Shown here: positions 1 to 8,363 of the stretch, piece after piece
Layout: every line of letters starts with the position of its first letter
Numbering within the stretch: the stretch's first letter is position 1
Assembly (NCBI RefSeq): GCF_965216805.1
Contig: NZ_CBDCGN010000002.1
Span: forward strand, 1,488,001-1,552,000
Reading direction: 5' to 3'
DNA from: Panacagrimonas sp965216805
GTDB taxonomy: Bacteria > Pseudomonadota > Gammaproteobacteria > Nevskiales > Nevskiaceae
DNA: 64,000 nucleotides
Translations under genes and position numbers: made by a program
The notes under the pieces: generated by a model
Told to the model about the DNA's origin: nothing
The model's database searches: none
The model's input: the letters and a program-made list of their open reading frames with translations, nothing else

Positions 1-1917
1 CTGGTCCATGAAGCCGGCCATTTTCTTCTGGATGTCCTTGTCGCTGAAGTTGTGCGTGTAGGACATGTGGAACTTGAGGAAATTGATCGGCAGGTGCTCC
101 AGCAGCTGCGCGGAATTCACCCCGATGCCGAAGTGTTCGATGGCGACGCTGGCGCCGCAGTCGCGCAGATATTTGGTCAGGGTCTTGGCCTTGCGGATGT
201 GGTTCTGCAGGGAAATTTCCTGAATCTCGAAGCAGACTTCCTCTTCGCCGAGCTTGCGGCCCTTGAGCAGTTCCTGGAACCAGGCGATGTACCCGTCGGT
301 ATCTTTCAGGGTGTCCTCGCTGAGCTTGACGAACAGCATCGAGCCCTCTTTGCGGTTTCCGCGCGCCGTGATCACGTTGGTGGCCTGCTGGATGACCCAA
401 CGATCGATCAGGCGCATCAGCCCGGCCTTCTCGGCGATGCGGACGAAGTCGCTGGCGTGCACTTCCTCGCCCTGGTCGTTGATCATTCGGATCAGCACGT
501 CGAAGTGCTGGCGCGTGTCGCCCTCCAGGCTGGCGATGGTCTGGTAGGCCAGCTTGAAGCGATTGTCCTCCAGTGCGGCGCGGATGTTTTCCACCGTGCG
601 CTGCTCTTCGCGTTCGGCCGCATTGGCCTTGGCGGTCGGCCCGATCAGGGCATAGCGATTGCCGCCACGGCCGGACAGCTTGCGCGCATCGTTGGCGAGC
701 ACCCCGACGATCTTCGAAGCGGTTTCGGCAGCACTGAGGGGATACACGGTGATCGACAGCGACACCTGCGACTCGTGTTCCGCCGTGCTGAACACCTGGG
801 CGCCGATATCGCGCACCAGCCGGTCCGCCAGCGGCTCGAATTCCAGCGCATCGTGGCGCGACACCAGCAGAGCAAATTCGTGGGTGGAGAACCGGAACAG
901 GTTCACGCCTGCCTCGGCATCGCGCGCCAGACGCGCGCCGGCCTGCACCGCGACCTGCTCGGCGTCCAGGTGACCGATGCGGTCTTCCAGCGAGTCGAAG
1001 CCGTCGATCACCGCAAACAGAGCGGCTCTGGGTTCTTCATCGGCGCCGGTATTGTCGATGGCATTGAAGAAATCGAGCCGCCCGGCCGCGGCGGCGGTGG
1101 GTGCCTGCACCGCTTCGGCGCGGATCAGCATTTCCACGAAGCGCTCGCCGTCGGCCTCGCCCCGGGTCAGCTGCGCCGACACGGTGACGGGGGTGCGGTC
1201 ACGGCTGAGCAGGGCGCACTCCAGCGACTTGCCGTCGGCGCGGCCGTTGTTGAGCTGGCGCAGCTGGTCGCGCACGGCGGCGTGCTGTTCGGGCGCCACC
1301 AGATCCATCAGCGGCATGCCGGCCAGAGCGGCGGGGTCATCGTGACCCAGCAGGTTGGCGAACGCGGGATTGACCTCGGCCAGGATACCCTCGTAGATCT
1401 GCGCCACGGCGTCACCGGTGCCGGCGACCAGCTGGGTATAGCGGGATTCGTAGTCGGCCAGCAGCGCGCGCGTACGGGCCAATTCGCGCAGGTTGCGGTA
1501 GGCCAGGTATTCACGCAGGTAAACGCGCTCCAGATGTCCCAGGCTTTCCTCGTTGCAATCGGATACCAGATCGCGCGCGCCGGCGGCGACCGCGGCCGCC
1601 GCGTTGTCGCCGGACAGGCGCTGGCCTAGCGAGAGAATCGGCAGACTGGGTGCAAAGCGTCGGCAGCTTTCCATCACCGCCCTGAGCGGCAGTGCCGCGG
1701 ACTGGTCCGAGGCCATCAGCAGATCCGGTGGACTCTTCTGCAGATGTTGTTCGAGCTCGGCGGCGTCGGAGACCCACACCGCACGCATCTTGTGGCCGGC
1801 GTTACGCAGATGGCTTTCGATGCGCTTGGCGTTTTCCTCGAAAGGCGCCACCACCAGCACCAGCGCAGTCGTGGCGGCCGGGGCGGCGGTTCTCAGCAGC
1901 GGCGGGTTGTTCACCAT
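1..1917 (-). CDS. fimX: FimX-like degenerate GGDEF/EAL protein (3' end outside window)
   Basis: The reading frame is open from the ATG at 1917 to the left edge, giving about 639 residues without the C-terminal end. Order of parts: an N-terminal receiver-like region (LVLVVAPFEENA), a PAS-like segment around residues 170-260, a degenerate GGDEF domain with STHEF at the signature site, and an EAL domain whose signature reads DVL (near residue 472), with QEISLQN downstream. Loss of both catalytic signatures is the FimX pattern: in that family the EAL domain binds c-di-GMP without hydrolysing it and controls type IV pilus assembly and twitching. The start overlaps the stop of epmB by 7 nt, so translation is probably coupled. 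The function is inferred from architecture. The alternative is another catalytically dead c-di-GMP receptor. Confidence 0.85.
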   Translation of the reverse strand, partial: MVNNPPLLRTAAPAATTALVLVVAPFEENAKRIESHLRNAGHKMRAVWVSDAAELEQHLQKSPPDLLMASDQSAALPLRAVMESCRRFAPSLPILSLGQRLSGDNAAAAVAAGARDLVSDCNEESLGHLERVYLREYLAYRNLRELARTRALLADYESRYTQLVAGTGDAVAQIYEGILAEVNPAFANLLGHDDPAALAGMPLMDLVAPEQHAAVRDQLRQLNNGRADGKSLECALLSRDRTPVTVSAQLTRGEADGERFVEMLIRAEAVQAPTAAAAGRLDFFNAIDNTGADEEPRAALFAVIDGFDSLEDRIGHLDAEQVAVQAGARLARDAEAGVNLFRFSTHEFALLVSRHDALEFEPLADRLVRDIGAQVFSTAEHESQVSLSITVYPLSAAETASKIVGVLANDARKLSGRGGNRYALIGPTAKANAAEREEQRTVENIRAALEDNRFKLAYQTIASLEGDTRQHFDVLIRMINDQGEEVHASDFVRIAEKAGLMRLIDRWVIQQATNVITARGNRKEGSMLFVKLSEDTLKDTDGYIAWFQELLKGRKLGEEEVCFEIQEISLQNHIRKAKTLTKYLRDCGASVAIEHFGIGVNSAQLLEHLPINFLKFHMSYTHNFSDKDIQKKMAGFMDQ

Positions 1918-2942
1918 GGAATCCAGGTTTTGGCGGGCTCACCCGGCACTTCCCGTGCCAGTTTGGGGACCAGATACCCGGGGGAGCTTCGCGACAACTC
2001 TCGCATCAGCCGTACCGCCCGGTCCTCGGAAACCTCGAAATGGGCCGCGCCCTCGACGCGGTCCATCACATGCAGATAGTAGGGGAGAACCCCCAGACTG
2101 AACAGGCGCTCATGCAGGCCCATCAGTACGTCGGTCGTGTCGTTGATGCCGCGCAGCAGAACCGACTGGTTGAGCAGGGTCAAGCCGGTATTGCGCAGCG
2201 CACGGCAGGCGTCGCGCACGGTCGAGTCCAGTTCGTTGGCGTGATTGGCGTGCAGCACCATCGCCTTGTCCAGCGGCAGCGCGGTCAGAATCTTGAGCAG
2301 GCCGGCATCGACCCGTTCCGGCAGCACGATGGGCTGACGCGTGTGGATGCGGACGCGACGCAGGTGCGGGATGCGTGCCAGGCCTTCCAGCAACTCTTGC
2401 AGACGCTCGTCCGAAAGAGACAACGGATCGCCGCCGGAGAGGATCGCTTCAACGATGCCGGGATCGGCGGCCAGACGTGCCAGCGCAGGTTGCCAGTGAC
2501 CGCGCGCGGCAAGGCTTTCGGCATAGGGAAAGTGGCGCCGGAAGCAGTAGCGACAGTGCACGGCGCAGGCGCCGGTGGTGATCAGCAGGGCGCGGCCGTG
2601 GTACTTGTGCAGCACGCCGTCTCCCAGCGCGGCGTCCAGGTCGCCGACTGCGTCGCGCACAAAGCCTGCAGCCTGCTCCGCCTCCCGCGCGGCCGGCCAC
2701 ACCTGAAGAAACAGCGGATCGAGGGGATCGCCCTTGCGCATGCGCGCGGCGTAACCGCGGGGTACGCGCAAGGGGAACGAGCGCAGACGCGGCAGTTCCA
2801 GTGCCGGCAGCGCGGGATCCAGCTCCAGGTAGGACAGCAGATCGGACGGACGGCTGAAAGCCTGGCGCAGCGCGTGCTGCCAGGCCGGCGCACGCGGCGC
2901 CTCGGCCGAGGTCTGTCTTGGGTCGGGGCTAGCGGCTATCAT
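1911..2942 (-). CDS. epmB: EF-P beta-lysylation protein EpmB (radical SAM lysine 2,3-aminomutase-like)
   Basis: A 343-residue radical SAM protein. The cluster-binding motif CAVHCRYC (CxxxCxxC) is followed by FRRHFPY, and SGGDPL matches the SAM-binding glycine motif of the KamA family. Family knowledge: EpmB converts (S)-alpha-lysine to (R)-beta-lysine, which EpmA then attaches to elongation factor P. The ATG at 2942 is chosen because the frame upstream runs antisense through efp. The gene is divergent from efp, only 90 bp away, and epmA follows efp, so the whole modification module is local. Its last codons overlap the start of the fimX-like gene. The assignment is firm on both motif and context. 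Confidence 0.95.
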   Translation of the reverse strand: MIAASPDPRQTSAEAPRAPAWQHALRQAFSRPSDLLSYLELDPALPALELPRLRSFPLRVPRGYAARMRKGDPLDPLFLQVWPAAREAEQAAGFVRDAVGDLDAALGDGVLHKYHGRALLITTGACAVHCRYCFRRHFPYAESLAARGHWQPALARLAADPGIVEAILSGGDPLSLSDERLQELLEGLARIPHLRRVRIHTRQPIVLPERVDAGLLKILTALPLDKAMVLHANHANELDSTVRDACRALRNTGLTLLNQSVLLRGINDTTDVLMGLHERLFSLGVLPYYLHVMDRVEGAAHFEVSEDRAVRLMRELSRSSPGYLVPKLAREVPGEPAKTWIPW

Positions 2943-3032
2943 GCGCGGCCGATTTTCACCGATTCCGGTCGCACAAACGCGCGACCGTGATGAACGCAAC
3001 CCCGTACATCCAGGACAAAGAGCGTCTCGCGC

Positions 3033-3602
3033 ATGGCTACCGTCAGCACCAATGAAATGAAATCCGGCACCAAGGTGCTGGTCGATGGCGAACCCTACTC
3101 CATCGTCGACAACGAATATCGCAAACCCGGCAAGGGTCAGGCCACCAACACGGTGAAGATTCGCAGCCTCAAGACCGGCCGCGTGATCGATCGTACTCTC
3201 AAGTCGGGAGACACCTGGGAGCTGGCCGACATCGAGGAAGTGGAGATGCAGTATCTCTACAACGATGGCGAGTTCTGGCATTTCATGAACCCCGCCAGCT
3301 TCGAGCAGATCCAGGCCAGCAAGACCGCGTGCGAAGACGCCGCCAAGTGGATCAAGGGCGAAGAGACTTGCAAGATCATGTTCTTCAACGGCCAGCCCCT
3401 GTCGGTGACGCCGCCCAACTTCGCGATCCTGGCCATCACCGAAACCGATCCGGGCCTTCGTGGCGACACCAGCGGCGGCGGCGGCAAGCCGGCCACCCTG
3501 GAAACCGGCGCCATCGTGCGCGTACCGCTGTTCGTGCAGCAGGGCGAACTGGTCAAGGTCGACACCCGCACCGGGGAGTACCTGAGCCGGGCGGGCAAGT
3601 AG
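3033..3602 (+). CDS. efp: Translation elongation factor P
   Basis: 189 residues, the usual length. It begins MATVSTNEMKSGTKVLVDGE, and the loop KPGKGQA places the modifiable lysine at residue 34, as in E. coli. EF-P binds between the P and E sites and rescues ribosomes stalled at consecutive prolines; beta-lysylation of Lys34 by EpmB and EpmA is needed for activity in this branch. Both enzymes are encoded next door. The OmpA-like protein at 16237-17478, with runs of 9 and 12 prolines, is an obvious client. No enzyme for the later hydroxylation step (EpmC) is visible in the window. Confidence 0.98.
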   Translation: MATVSTNEMKSGTKVLVDGEPYSIVDNEYRKPGKGQATNTVKIRSLKTGRVIDRTLKSGDTWELADIEEVEMQYLYNDGEFWHFMNPASFEQIQASKTACEDAAKWIKGEETCKIMFFNGQPLSVTPPNFAILAITETDPGLRGDTSGGGGKPATLETGAIVRVPLFVQQGELVKVDTRTGEYLSRAGK

Positions 3603-3611
3603 CTCGCGAGG

Positions 3612-3632
3612 TGTGAGGCGTGAGGCGTGAGG
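3612..3632 (+). repeat. Three tandem GTGAGGC heptamers at the efp/epmA junction
   Basis: Three near-perfect copies of a GTGAGGC heptamer span the short gap between efp and epmA. The second copy supplies the proposed GTG start of epmA. A change in copy number would alter the N-terminus or spacing of epmA by 7 bp per unit, so frame would change. Whether this ever happens is unknown. Confidence 0.6.
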
Positions 3633-4585
3633 CGCCGCTATGGCAGCCCTCTGCCAGTCTGGAAACTCTGAAAGCGCGGGCCGAACTTTATGGTTCGGTC
3701 CGCGCTTTTTTTGGCGTCCGCGGTGTGCTCGAGGTGGACACGCCGATCCTGTCGGCGCATGCCACTGTGGATCGGCACATCGAATCCTTTGCCGTGCCCG
3801 GCGGCGGCTGGCTGCAGACCTCGCCGGAGTTCGCGATGAAGCGGCTGCTGTGTGCCGGCAGCGGACCGATCTTTCAGATCGCACCCGCGTTTCGACGCGA
3901 GGAGCGGGGTCGACATCACAACCCCGAGTTTCGTCTGCTCGAGTGGTACCGACCGGACTGGGATCACGATCTGCTGATGGACGAGGTCGAAGAGCTGATG
4001 CATGCGCTCGACGTCGGCCGCGGCCGCAGCTTCGTGCGCCTGAGCTATCGCGAGGCTTTTCTGGCCTTCGCCGGCATAGACCCGTTCACCGAGACGGTGG
4101 AAGCCTTGGCGCGGCGCGCGGCTGCCGGCGCGGTACCAATGCTGGATCTTGGCGGCCAGGCCTTGGATCGCGACGCCTGGCTGGACCTGTGGATGTCGCA
4201 CCGCGTGGGTCCGCGGCTGGGTCACGAGGCGCCGGTGTTTCTGCACGACTTCCCGGCCAGCCAGGCGGCGCTGGCGCGCGTGCGGCCGGGCGATCCGCCG
4301 CTGGCCGAGCGTTTCGAGCTGTTCTGGCAGGGCATCGAGCTGGCCAACGGCTTTCACGAACTGGCCGACGCCGCCGAACAGCGCGCCCGCTTCGAGGCCG
4401 ACCTCGTCTGGCGTGCGCAGCAGCACCGCACGACGCCGCCTATGGACGCGTATCTGATCGCCGCGCTGGAGCACGGCCTGCCGGATTGCGCGGGGGTGGC
4501 CCTGGGTCTGGATCGCCTGCTGATGCTCAAGCTCGGCCTGCCCGAAGTGGCCCCCAGTCTGACGTTTGCGGCCGATCGCGCCTGA
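3620..4585 (+). CDS. epmA: EF-P lysine ligase EpmA (GenX/PoxA, LysRS paralogue)
   Basis: 321 residues related to the catalytic core of class II lysyl-tRNA synthetase without the anticodon-binding domain. Visible class II motifs are FRREERGRHHNPEF (motif 2 region) and GVALGLDRLLML (motif 3), with ELANGFHEL in between. It ligates (R)-beta-lysine to Lys34 of EF-P. The start is taken as GTG at 3620, which places WQPSAS near the N-terminus as in known EpmA proteins. It lies 17 bp after efp, and the start sits inside a threefold GTGAGGC repeat. It probably shares the efp transcript. Confidence 0.95.
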   Translation: MRREAPLWQPSASLETLKARAELYGSVRAFFGVRGVLEVDTPILSAHATVDRHIESFAVPGGGWLQTSPEFAMKRLLCAGSGPIFQIAPAFRREERGRHHNPEFRLLEWYRPDWDHDLLMDEVEELMHALDVGRGRSFVRLSYREAFLAFAGIDPFTETVEALARRAAAGAVPMLDLGGQALDRDAWLDLWMSHRVGPRLGHEAPVFLHDFPASQAALARVRPGDPPLAERFELFWQGIELANGFHELADAAEQRARFEADLVWRAQQHRTTPPMDAYLIAALEHGLPDCAGVALGLDRLLMLKLGLPEVAPSLTFAADRA

Positions 4586-4845
4586 GGGGTGAAGGCGCTG
4601 CGGATTCTGCAACCTGCGTGCATCCCGGGAAATGCGGTTGCCGCGGATTTCGCGGAGACCGCGGATCGAAAGGCAGCGGCCTGTGCAGGCTGATCCGTTC
4701 ACCGAAGCGGTGTCGCGACGATCCCAACCGGCTTTTGTTGTGGACCGTGTTTGTCCGGGCCGTGCGTGGCCGGCAGTTGCGACTCCTCGGTTCGTCCACG
4801 CCGGAATCTTCTGTGTGCCCCCGCCTGCGTCGTTGCGAGCGTCGC
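4586..4845. other. Intergenic stretch without a supported gene
   Basis: This stretch lies between epmA and the extended end of the winged-helix/kinase gene. Open frames on both strands have no recognisable motif and no plausible ribosome-binding site. It may contain decayed 3' sequence of the kinase gene, because related proteins continue past the kinase domain, but no homologous stretch could be recognised by eye. Confidence 0.5.
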
Positions 4846-4971
4846 CTATTCCGGCAACCGCAGCCGCAGGGCACGCAGGCGTGTCGACAAGTCTGCGGCG
4901 CGCGCGAGGCGCGTCTGCGGATCCGGGTGGACCGCCGCTGCGATCTCGGCGCGCAATTGCGGGTCGCGTAC

Positions 4972-5970
4972 CTACGCGGTCCAGTCGGCCGTCATTGCGC
5001 ACTGCAAGTCGCCCAGCACGCACTGATAGAGCAGGACGCCGAGCGCGTGAATGTCGCCCGGACGATCGCCAGCGCGGCGGCGGCGGCTCAGTGACGCGCG
5101 CCCGTCAGGCGGCATCTGCGACCAGCCCCAGTTCGCCAGTTTGATCGTAGGGCCGCTGTCCGATGCTGCGAGCACGACCACGGAGGCGGGTTTGAGGTCC
5201 TCGTGCAGAATGCCGGCGGCGTGAGCGGCATCCACGGCATCGGCGATGCGCGCCACCCACTCGAGCCGGGCGGATAGCGGCAAGGCACTGGCATCACCGT
5301 TGCGCGAACCCCACTGCAGCAAGGTGCCCAGCGAGCTCCATTCGGTTTCCATCCACGCGGGTTGTTCGTCGAGCTGTTGGCTCAGCAGCGCGACCGCCGG
5401 CGAGTCGTCGGGGCCGCAGGCTTCGCGCAGGCGCTGGATCGCCGTCAGTTCGCGGAGCATGAATTCGGACGCGACAGCGTCCGGCGCGAACTTCAGCATC
5501 CGTTTGCCACGGTGCTGGCGATGTTCGATCGCCCAGGCCTCGCCCTGCACACCACGGTCCAGGCATTCCACCAGGCGCCATTCGGGGCGCCCGGCCGGCG
5601 ACTGGCCGACAGCCAGCCTGAGCCCGGTGGCAAGCGCCTCGTCCTGCTCCACCGTCACTGGCACGCCCAGGCGATAGCCTTGGCCGTGCACGGTGAGCAC
5701 CTTGTGCCAGTCGCGGTCGTCCAGCGCGCTGCGCAGCTTGGTCACGCAGTTGGTCAGGGCGCCGTCGGAAACCGGTTTGTCCTGCCACAAGTCGTCGAGC
5801 AGTTCGTCCTTGCCGCAAACTTCGCCGGGACGTTCCAGCAAGCGCATCAACAGATGCCACACGCGAGGTTGTACATCCGCTATGGCGCCCTGCACTTGAA
5901 TCTGCCGGGTGGCCTCATCGACGACGACGTCGGCGAACCGCCAGCGTCTGGGTCGCGTTTCAGGCTGCAA
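4972..5970 (-). CDS. Winged-helix / protein-kinase-like fusion, C-terminus cut by an in-frame amber codon
   Basis: 332 residues starting at TTG 5970, with AGGGGG about 6 nt upstream. Residues 1-105 form an OmpR/PhoB-type winged helix (RVWHLLMRLLERPGEV, then VHGQGYRLG). Residues 130-330 resemble a serine/threonine kinase: HEDLKPASV corresponds to HxDLKPxN, but the DFG position reads LANWG, so it may be a pseudokinase. The frame stops at TAG (4972-4974), yet the same frame continues for 42 more codons to a TAG at 4846. Those codons read like the normal end of a kinase domain (DPQLRAEIAAAVHPDPQTR). Family proteins are usually longer. It may be a decaying gene, a recent nonsense allele or a base error. 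A regulatory role is inferred. Confidence 0.7.
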   Translation of the reverse strand: MQPETRPRRWRFADVVVDEATRQIQVQGAIADVQPRVWHLLMRLLERPGEVCGKDELLDDLWQDKPVSDGALTNCVTKLRSALDDRDWHKVLTVHGQGYRLGVPVTVEQDEALATGLRLAVGQSPAGRPEWRLVECLDRGVQGEAWAIEHRQHRGKRMLKFAPDAVASEFMLRELTAIQRLREACGPDDSPAVALLSQQLDEQPAWMETEWSSLGTLLQWGSRNGDASALPLSARLEWVARIADAVDAAHAAGILHEDLKPASVVVLAASDSGPTIKLANWGWSQMPPDGRASLSRRRRAGDRPGDIHALGVLLYQCVLGDLQCAMTADWTA

Positions 5971-6212
5971 GACAACCCCCTTTGTTGTGTCGAAGCATCG
6001 GCAAGCGTCGGATCGTCACCCGACCCGCGGCCTCATCCGGTTCGAGCGACGATGCTCCATCCCTTTGGCGCGAGCGTCGATCCCCGGGGCGCCGAATCCG
6101 ACCGGCAATCTGCGAGCGGGATCACATTTAGCACGTGAAGGTTGGGAAACGGTGAGGACCTGCGGGCCGCTTCATCTTACGTTGGCGGGACGTTCCAACC
6201 TCCGGAATTTCC

Positions 6213-7379
6213 ATGTCCAGCACCCGCTCCCGACGCGATGCCCCGGCCGCCATGCCAGGACCCGGCTCGTCCTGGCGACAGGCCCTGTGGCTGCTCCTGG
6301 CGATGCTGGCCGTCGTCGCGCTGTGCATCTGGAGTGTACCGGGTGAAGCGCAGCTGCTGCGTAACCTGCTGGGCAGTGGCGGGGGCGCCCCTTCGGCGCC
6401 CGTCAAGTCGGGCATGTTCAGCGCGCCGCTGTCGATTCCAACGCCGGAGGGCGACCGCTTCTTTCTGGTTTACGCGCCGCGCGATTACCGGCCAGGCGAT
6501 CCCGTGCTGCTCGCGCTGCACGGCGGTAGCCTGAGTTATGAAATTGCGATGGAGCCGGGCAATCCGTTTGCCGCCATCGTCGATCTGGCCGACGAGCACG
6601 GCTACCTGCTGATCCTGCCCAACGGCACCAACGGGCTGCTGGCGCCGGGCTCGCCGGGGTGGGCGGACGGCCGCTCCAACAAGACCTGGAATGACTGCCG
6701 TCCGAGTCCTGGCCGCGTGGCAGACGACGTCGGCTTCCTGTCCGACTTGATTGCACACGCCACCGACACCGACGGCCCGTACCGGGCCGACCCCGAACAG
6801 GTCTTCGTCATCGGCCAGTCCAATGGCGGCTTCATGGCGCAGCGCATGGCCCTGGAGCGGCCGCAATTGCTGCGCGCGGTGGGTTCGGCCCTGGCCAACG
6901 TCGCGGCCGACAGCGAGTGCGTGCCCGCCGGGCGCGCCGTTCCCATCGCGCTGGTCAACGGCGACCAGGACCTGCTGGTACCCTGGCGCGGTACCGCGAA
7001 TGCCGATGGCAGTTGTCCCGCGCTGTCGCTGTCGCTCACCGGCTGCATGCTGTCGGCGGAAGCCTCTCGCGATTTCTGGGTGGCCTACAACGGCAACGCG
7101 GCCGCCGCGCGGGTCGACCGCCAGCTGACCAATGTGACCTCGTCCGACGCCGGCTCCACGCTGCGCGAGATGCGCTACGACCGCCGGCCGGGCAGCTTTA
7201 CCAAGCCCTCGCCGGCGCCGGTGGTGTTCTACCGCGCCAACCGTGCCGGCCATGTCGAACCCAGCCTGCTGTACCGCATCGGCACCGCCGGCAAGGCCGC
7301 TTTCGGCAACCAGAACCAGGATGCCGAGGGATACGGCCTGATCTGGTCGTTCTTCGAGTCGTTGCCGGCGGTGAACTGA
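6213..7379 (+). CDS. Secreted or membrane-anchored esterase of the PHB-depolymerase/LpqC type
   Basis: 388 residues. A hydrophobic segment near residues 23-45 (ALWLLLAMLAVVALCIW) acts as signal peptide or anchor. An alpha/beta-hydrolase fold follows, with ALHGG for the oxyanion region, the nucleophile elbow GQSNGG (GxSxG) near residue 208, and a late histidine in RAGHVEP. Several cysteines suggest a periplasmic disulfide-bonded enzyme. The family includes poly(3-hydroxybutyrate) depolymerases and feruloyl/acetyl xylan esterases, and the substrate cannot be chosen from sequence. It stands alone, divergent from the kinase-like gene, and is followed by a hairpin before recR. Confidence 0.8.
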   Translation: MSSTRSRRDAPAAMPGPGSSWRQALWLLLAMLAVVALCIWSVPGEAQLLRNLLGSGGGAPSAPVKSGMFSAPLSIPTPEGDRFFLVYAPRDYRPGDPVLLALHGGSLSYEIAMEPGNPFAAIVDLADEHGYLLILPNGTNGLLAPGSPGWADGRSNKTWNDCRPSPGRVADDVGFLSDLIAHATDTDGPYRADPEQVFVIGQSNGGFMAQRMALERPQLLRAVGSALANVAADSECVPAGRAVPIALVNGDQDLLVPWRGTANADGSCPALSLSLTGCMLSAEASRDFWVAYNGNAAAARVDRQLTNVTSSDAGSTLREMRYDRRPGSFTKPSPAPVVFYRANRAGHVEPSLLYRIGTAGKAAFGNQNQDAEGYGLIWSFFESLPAVN

Positions 7380-7407
7380 AGCGTCGGCGCCGCGCCTGTC
7401 TTTATGC

Positions 7408-7430
7408 AGGCACCGGTAGAATCGGTGCCT
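7408..7430 (+). promoter_or_regulatory. Hairpin and -10-like box abutting the recR start
   Basis: An 8-bp perfect stem (7408-7415 with 7423-7430, 7-nt loop) ends one base before the recR ATG at 7432. The loop contains TAGAAT (7417-7422), close to a -10 consensus, which would place the transcript start almost at the ATG. No Shine-Dalgarno sequence fits between hairpin and start. The site may end the esterase transcript, drive a leaderless recR mRNA, or both. Confidence 0.4.
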
Positions 7431-7431
7431 C

Positions 7432-8031
7432 ATGAATACTTATTCCCCTCGCCTTGCGCGGCTGATCGAGGCCTTGCGCAAGCTGCCTGGCGTCGGTCCC
7501 AAATCGGCCCAGCGCATGGCGTTTCACCTGTTGGATCGCGACCGTCGCGCCGCCGAGCAACTGGGTCTTGCCTTGAACGAGGCGCTCAGCGGCATCGGCC
7601 GCTGCCCCAGCTGCCGCATGTTCTGCGAGGACGCGGCCTGTCGCTACTGCAGCCCGGCGCGCCGGGCGGCGGGCCAGCTCTGCGTGGTGGAAACGCCCGC
7701 CGATCTGATGGCCATCGACGCCGCCACGTCTTATCGCGGACGCTACTTCGTGCTGATGGGACGGCTGTCGCCGCTGGACGGCGTGGGGCCGGAGGAACTG
7801 GGTCTGGCAGCTCTGCAGGCGCTGCTCGACGACGGCTCGGTGCAGGAGATGATCGTGGCCACCAACCCCACCGTGGAGGGCGAGGCCACCGCCTACTACC
7901 TGGCCGAGATGGGCAAGGCCGCCGGGATCAAGGTATCGCGCATCGCCCATGGTGTTCCCATGGGCGGCGAACTGGAATACGTCGACGGCGGCACCCTGGC
8001 GCACGCGCTGAGCGGGCGCACGCCGGTTTAG
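7432..8031 (+). CDS. recR: Recombination protein RecR
   Basis: 199 residues, the standard length. The N-terminal helix-hairpin-helix LPGVGPKSAQRMAFHLL is followed by a four-cysteine zinc finger (CPSC then CRYC) and a Toprim domain with TNPTVEGEATAYYL. RecR works with RecO and RecF to load RecA at gaps. In many bacteria it follows dnaX and ybaB, but here a secreted esterase gene precedes it. Its stop overlaps the stop of phhB on the other strand by 4 bp (8028-8031). Confidence 0.97.
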   Translation: MNTYSPRLARLIEALRKLPGVGPKSAQRMAFHLLDRDRRAAEQLGLALNEALSGIGRCPSCRMFCEDAACRYCSPARRAAGQLCVVETPADLMAIDAATSYRGRYFVLMGRLSPLDGVGPEELGLAALQALLDDGSVQEMIVATNPTVEGEATAYYLAEMGKAAGIKVSRIAHGVPMGGELEYVDGGTLAHALSGRTPV

Positions 8032-8363
8032 CCCATTAGCGCGTCGATCTTGGCGGCGCAGATGAAGTCGTTCTCGGTCAGCCCGCCCACGGCGTGAGTC
8101 CAGTAACGCACTTCGCAGGTCTTGTAGCCGAAGTTCACGTCGGGATGATGGTCCTCCCGATGTGCCACGTAGATCACCGCGTTCACGAACGCGGTGGTGT
8201 GGTAGTAGTTCTTGAACTCGAACGTCGCGGCGAGCGCGCGACTGTCGCCGGCCAGTGTCCATCGCGGCTGCAGTTGCGGCATCAGCGCGGCGCAGGCCGC
8301 GGCGTCCAGCGCCGGCACGCCGCCTTCGCAGGGCACACAGCGCTTGTTGGTGAGCTCGGTCAT
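8028..8363 (-). CDS. phhB: Pterin-4a-carbinolamine dehydratase
   Basis: 111 residues. The family signature is clear: EDHHPDVNFGY followed by VRYWTHAVGGLTENDF. The enzyme dehydrates 4a-hydroxytetrahydrobiopterin produced by phenylalanine hydroxylase; no phhA is present in the window. The ATG (8361-8363) overlaps the TGA of the upstream large membrane protein gene as ATGA, so it is probably translated by coupling from that gene. The 3' end overlaps recR tail to tail. Confidence 0.93.
   Translation of the reverse strand: MTELTNKRCVPCEGGVPALDAAACAALMPQLQPRWTLAGDSRALAATFEFKNYYHTTAFVNAVIYVAHREDHHPDVNFGYKTCEVRYWTHAVGGLTENDFICAAKIDALMG

Noticed and set aside
52..1629. A 525-codon plus-strand open frame opposite the fimX-like gene
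   Set aside because: It has no recognisable domain, and the minus strand encodes a clear PAS/GGDEF/EAL protein. Long antisense frames are common in GC-rich DNA.
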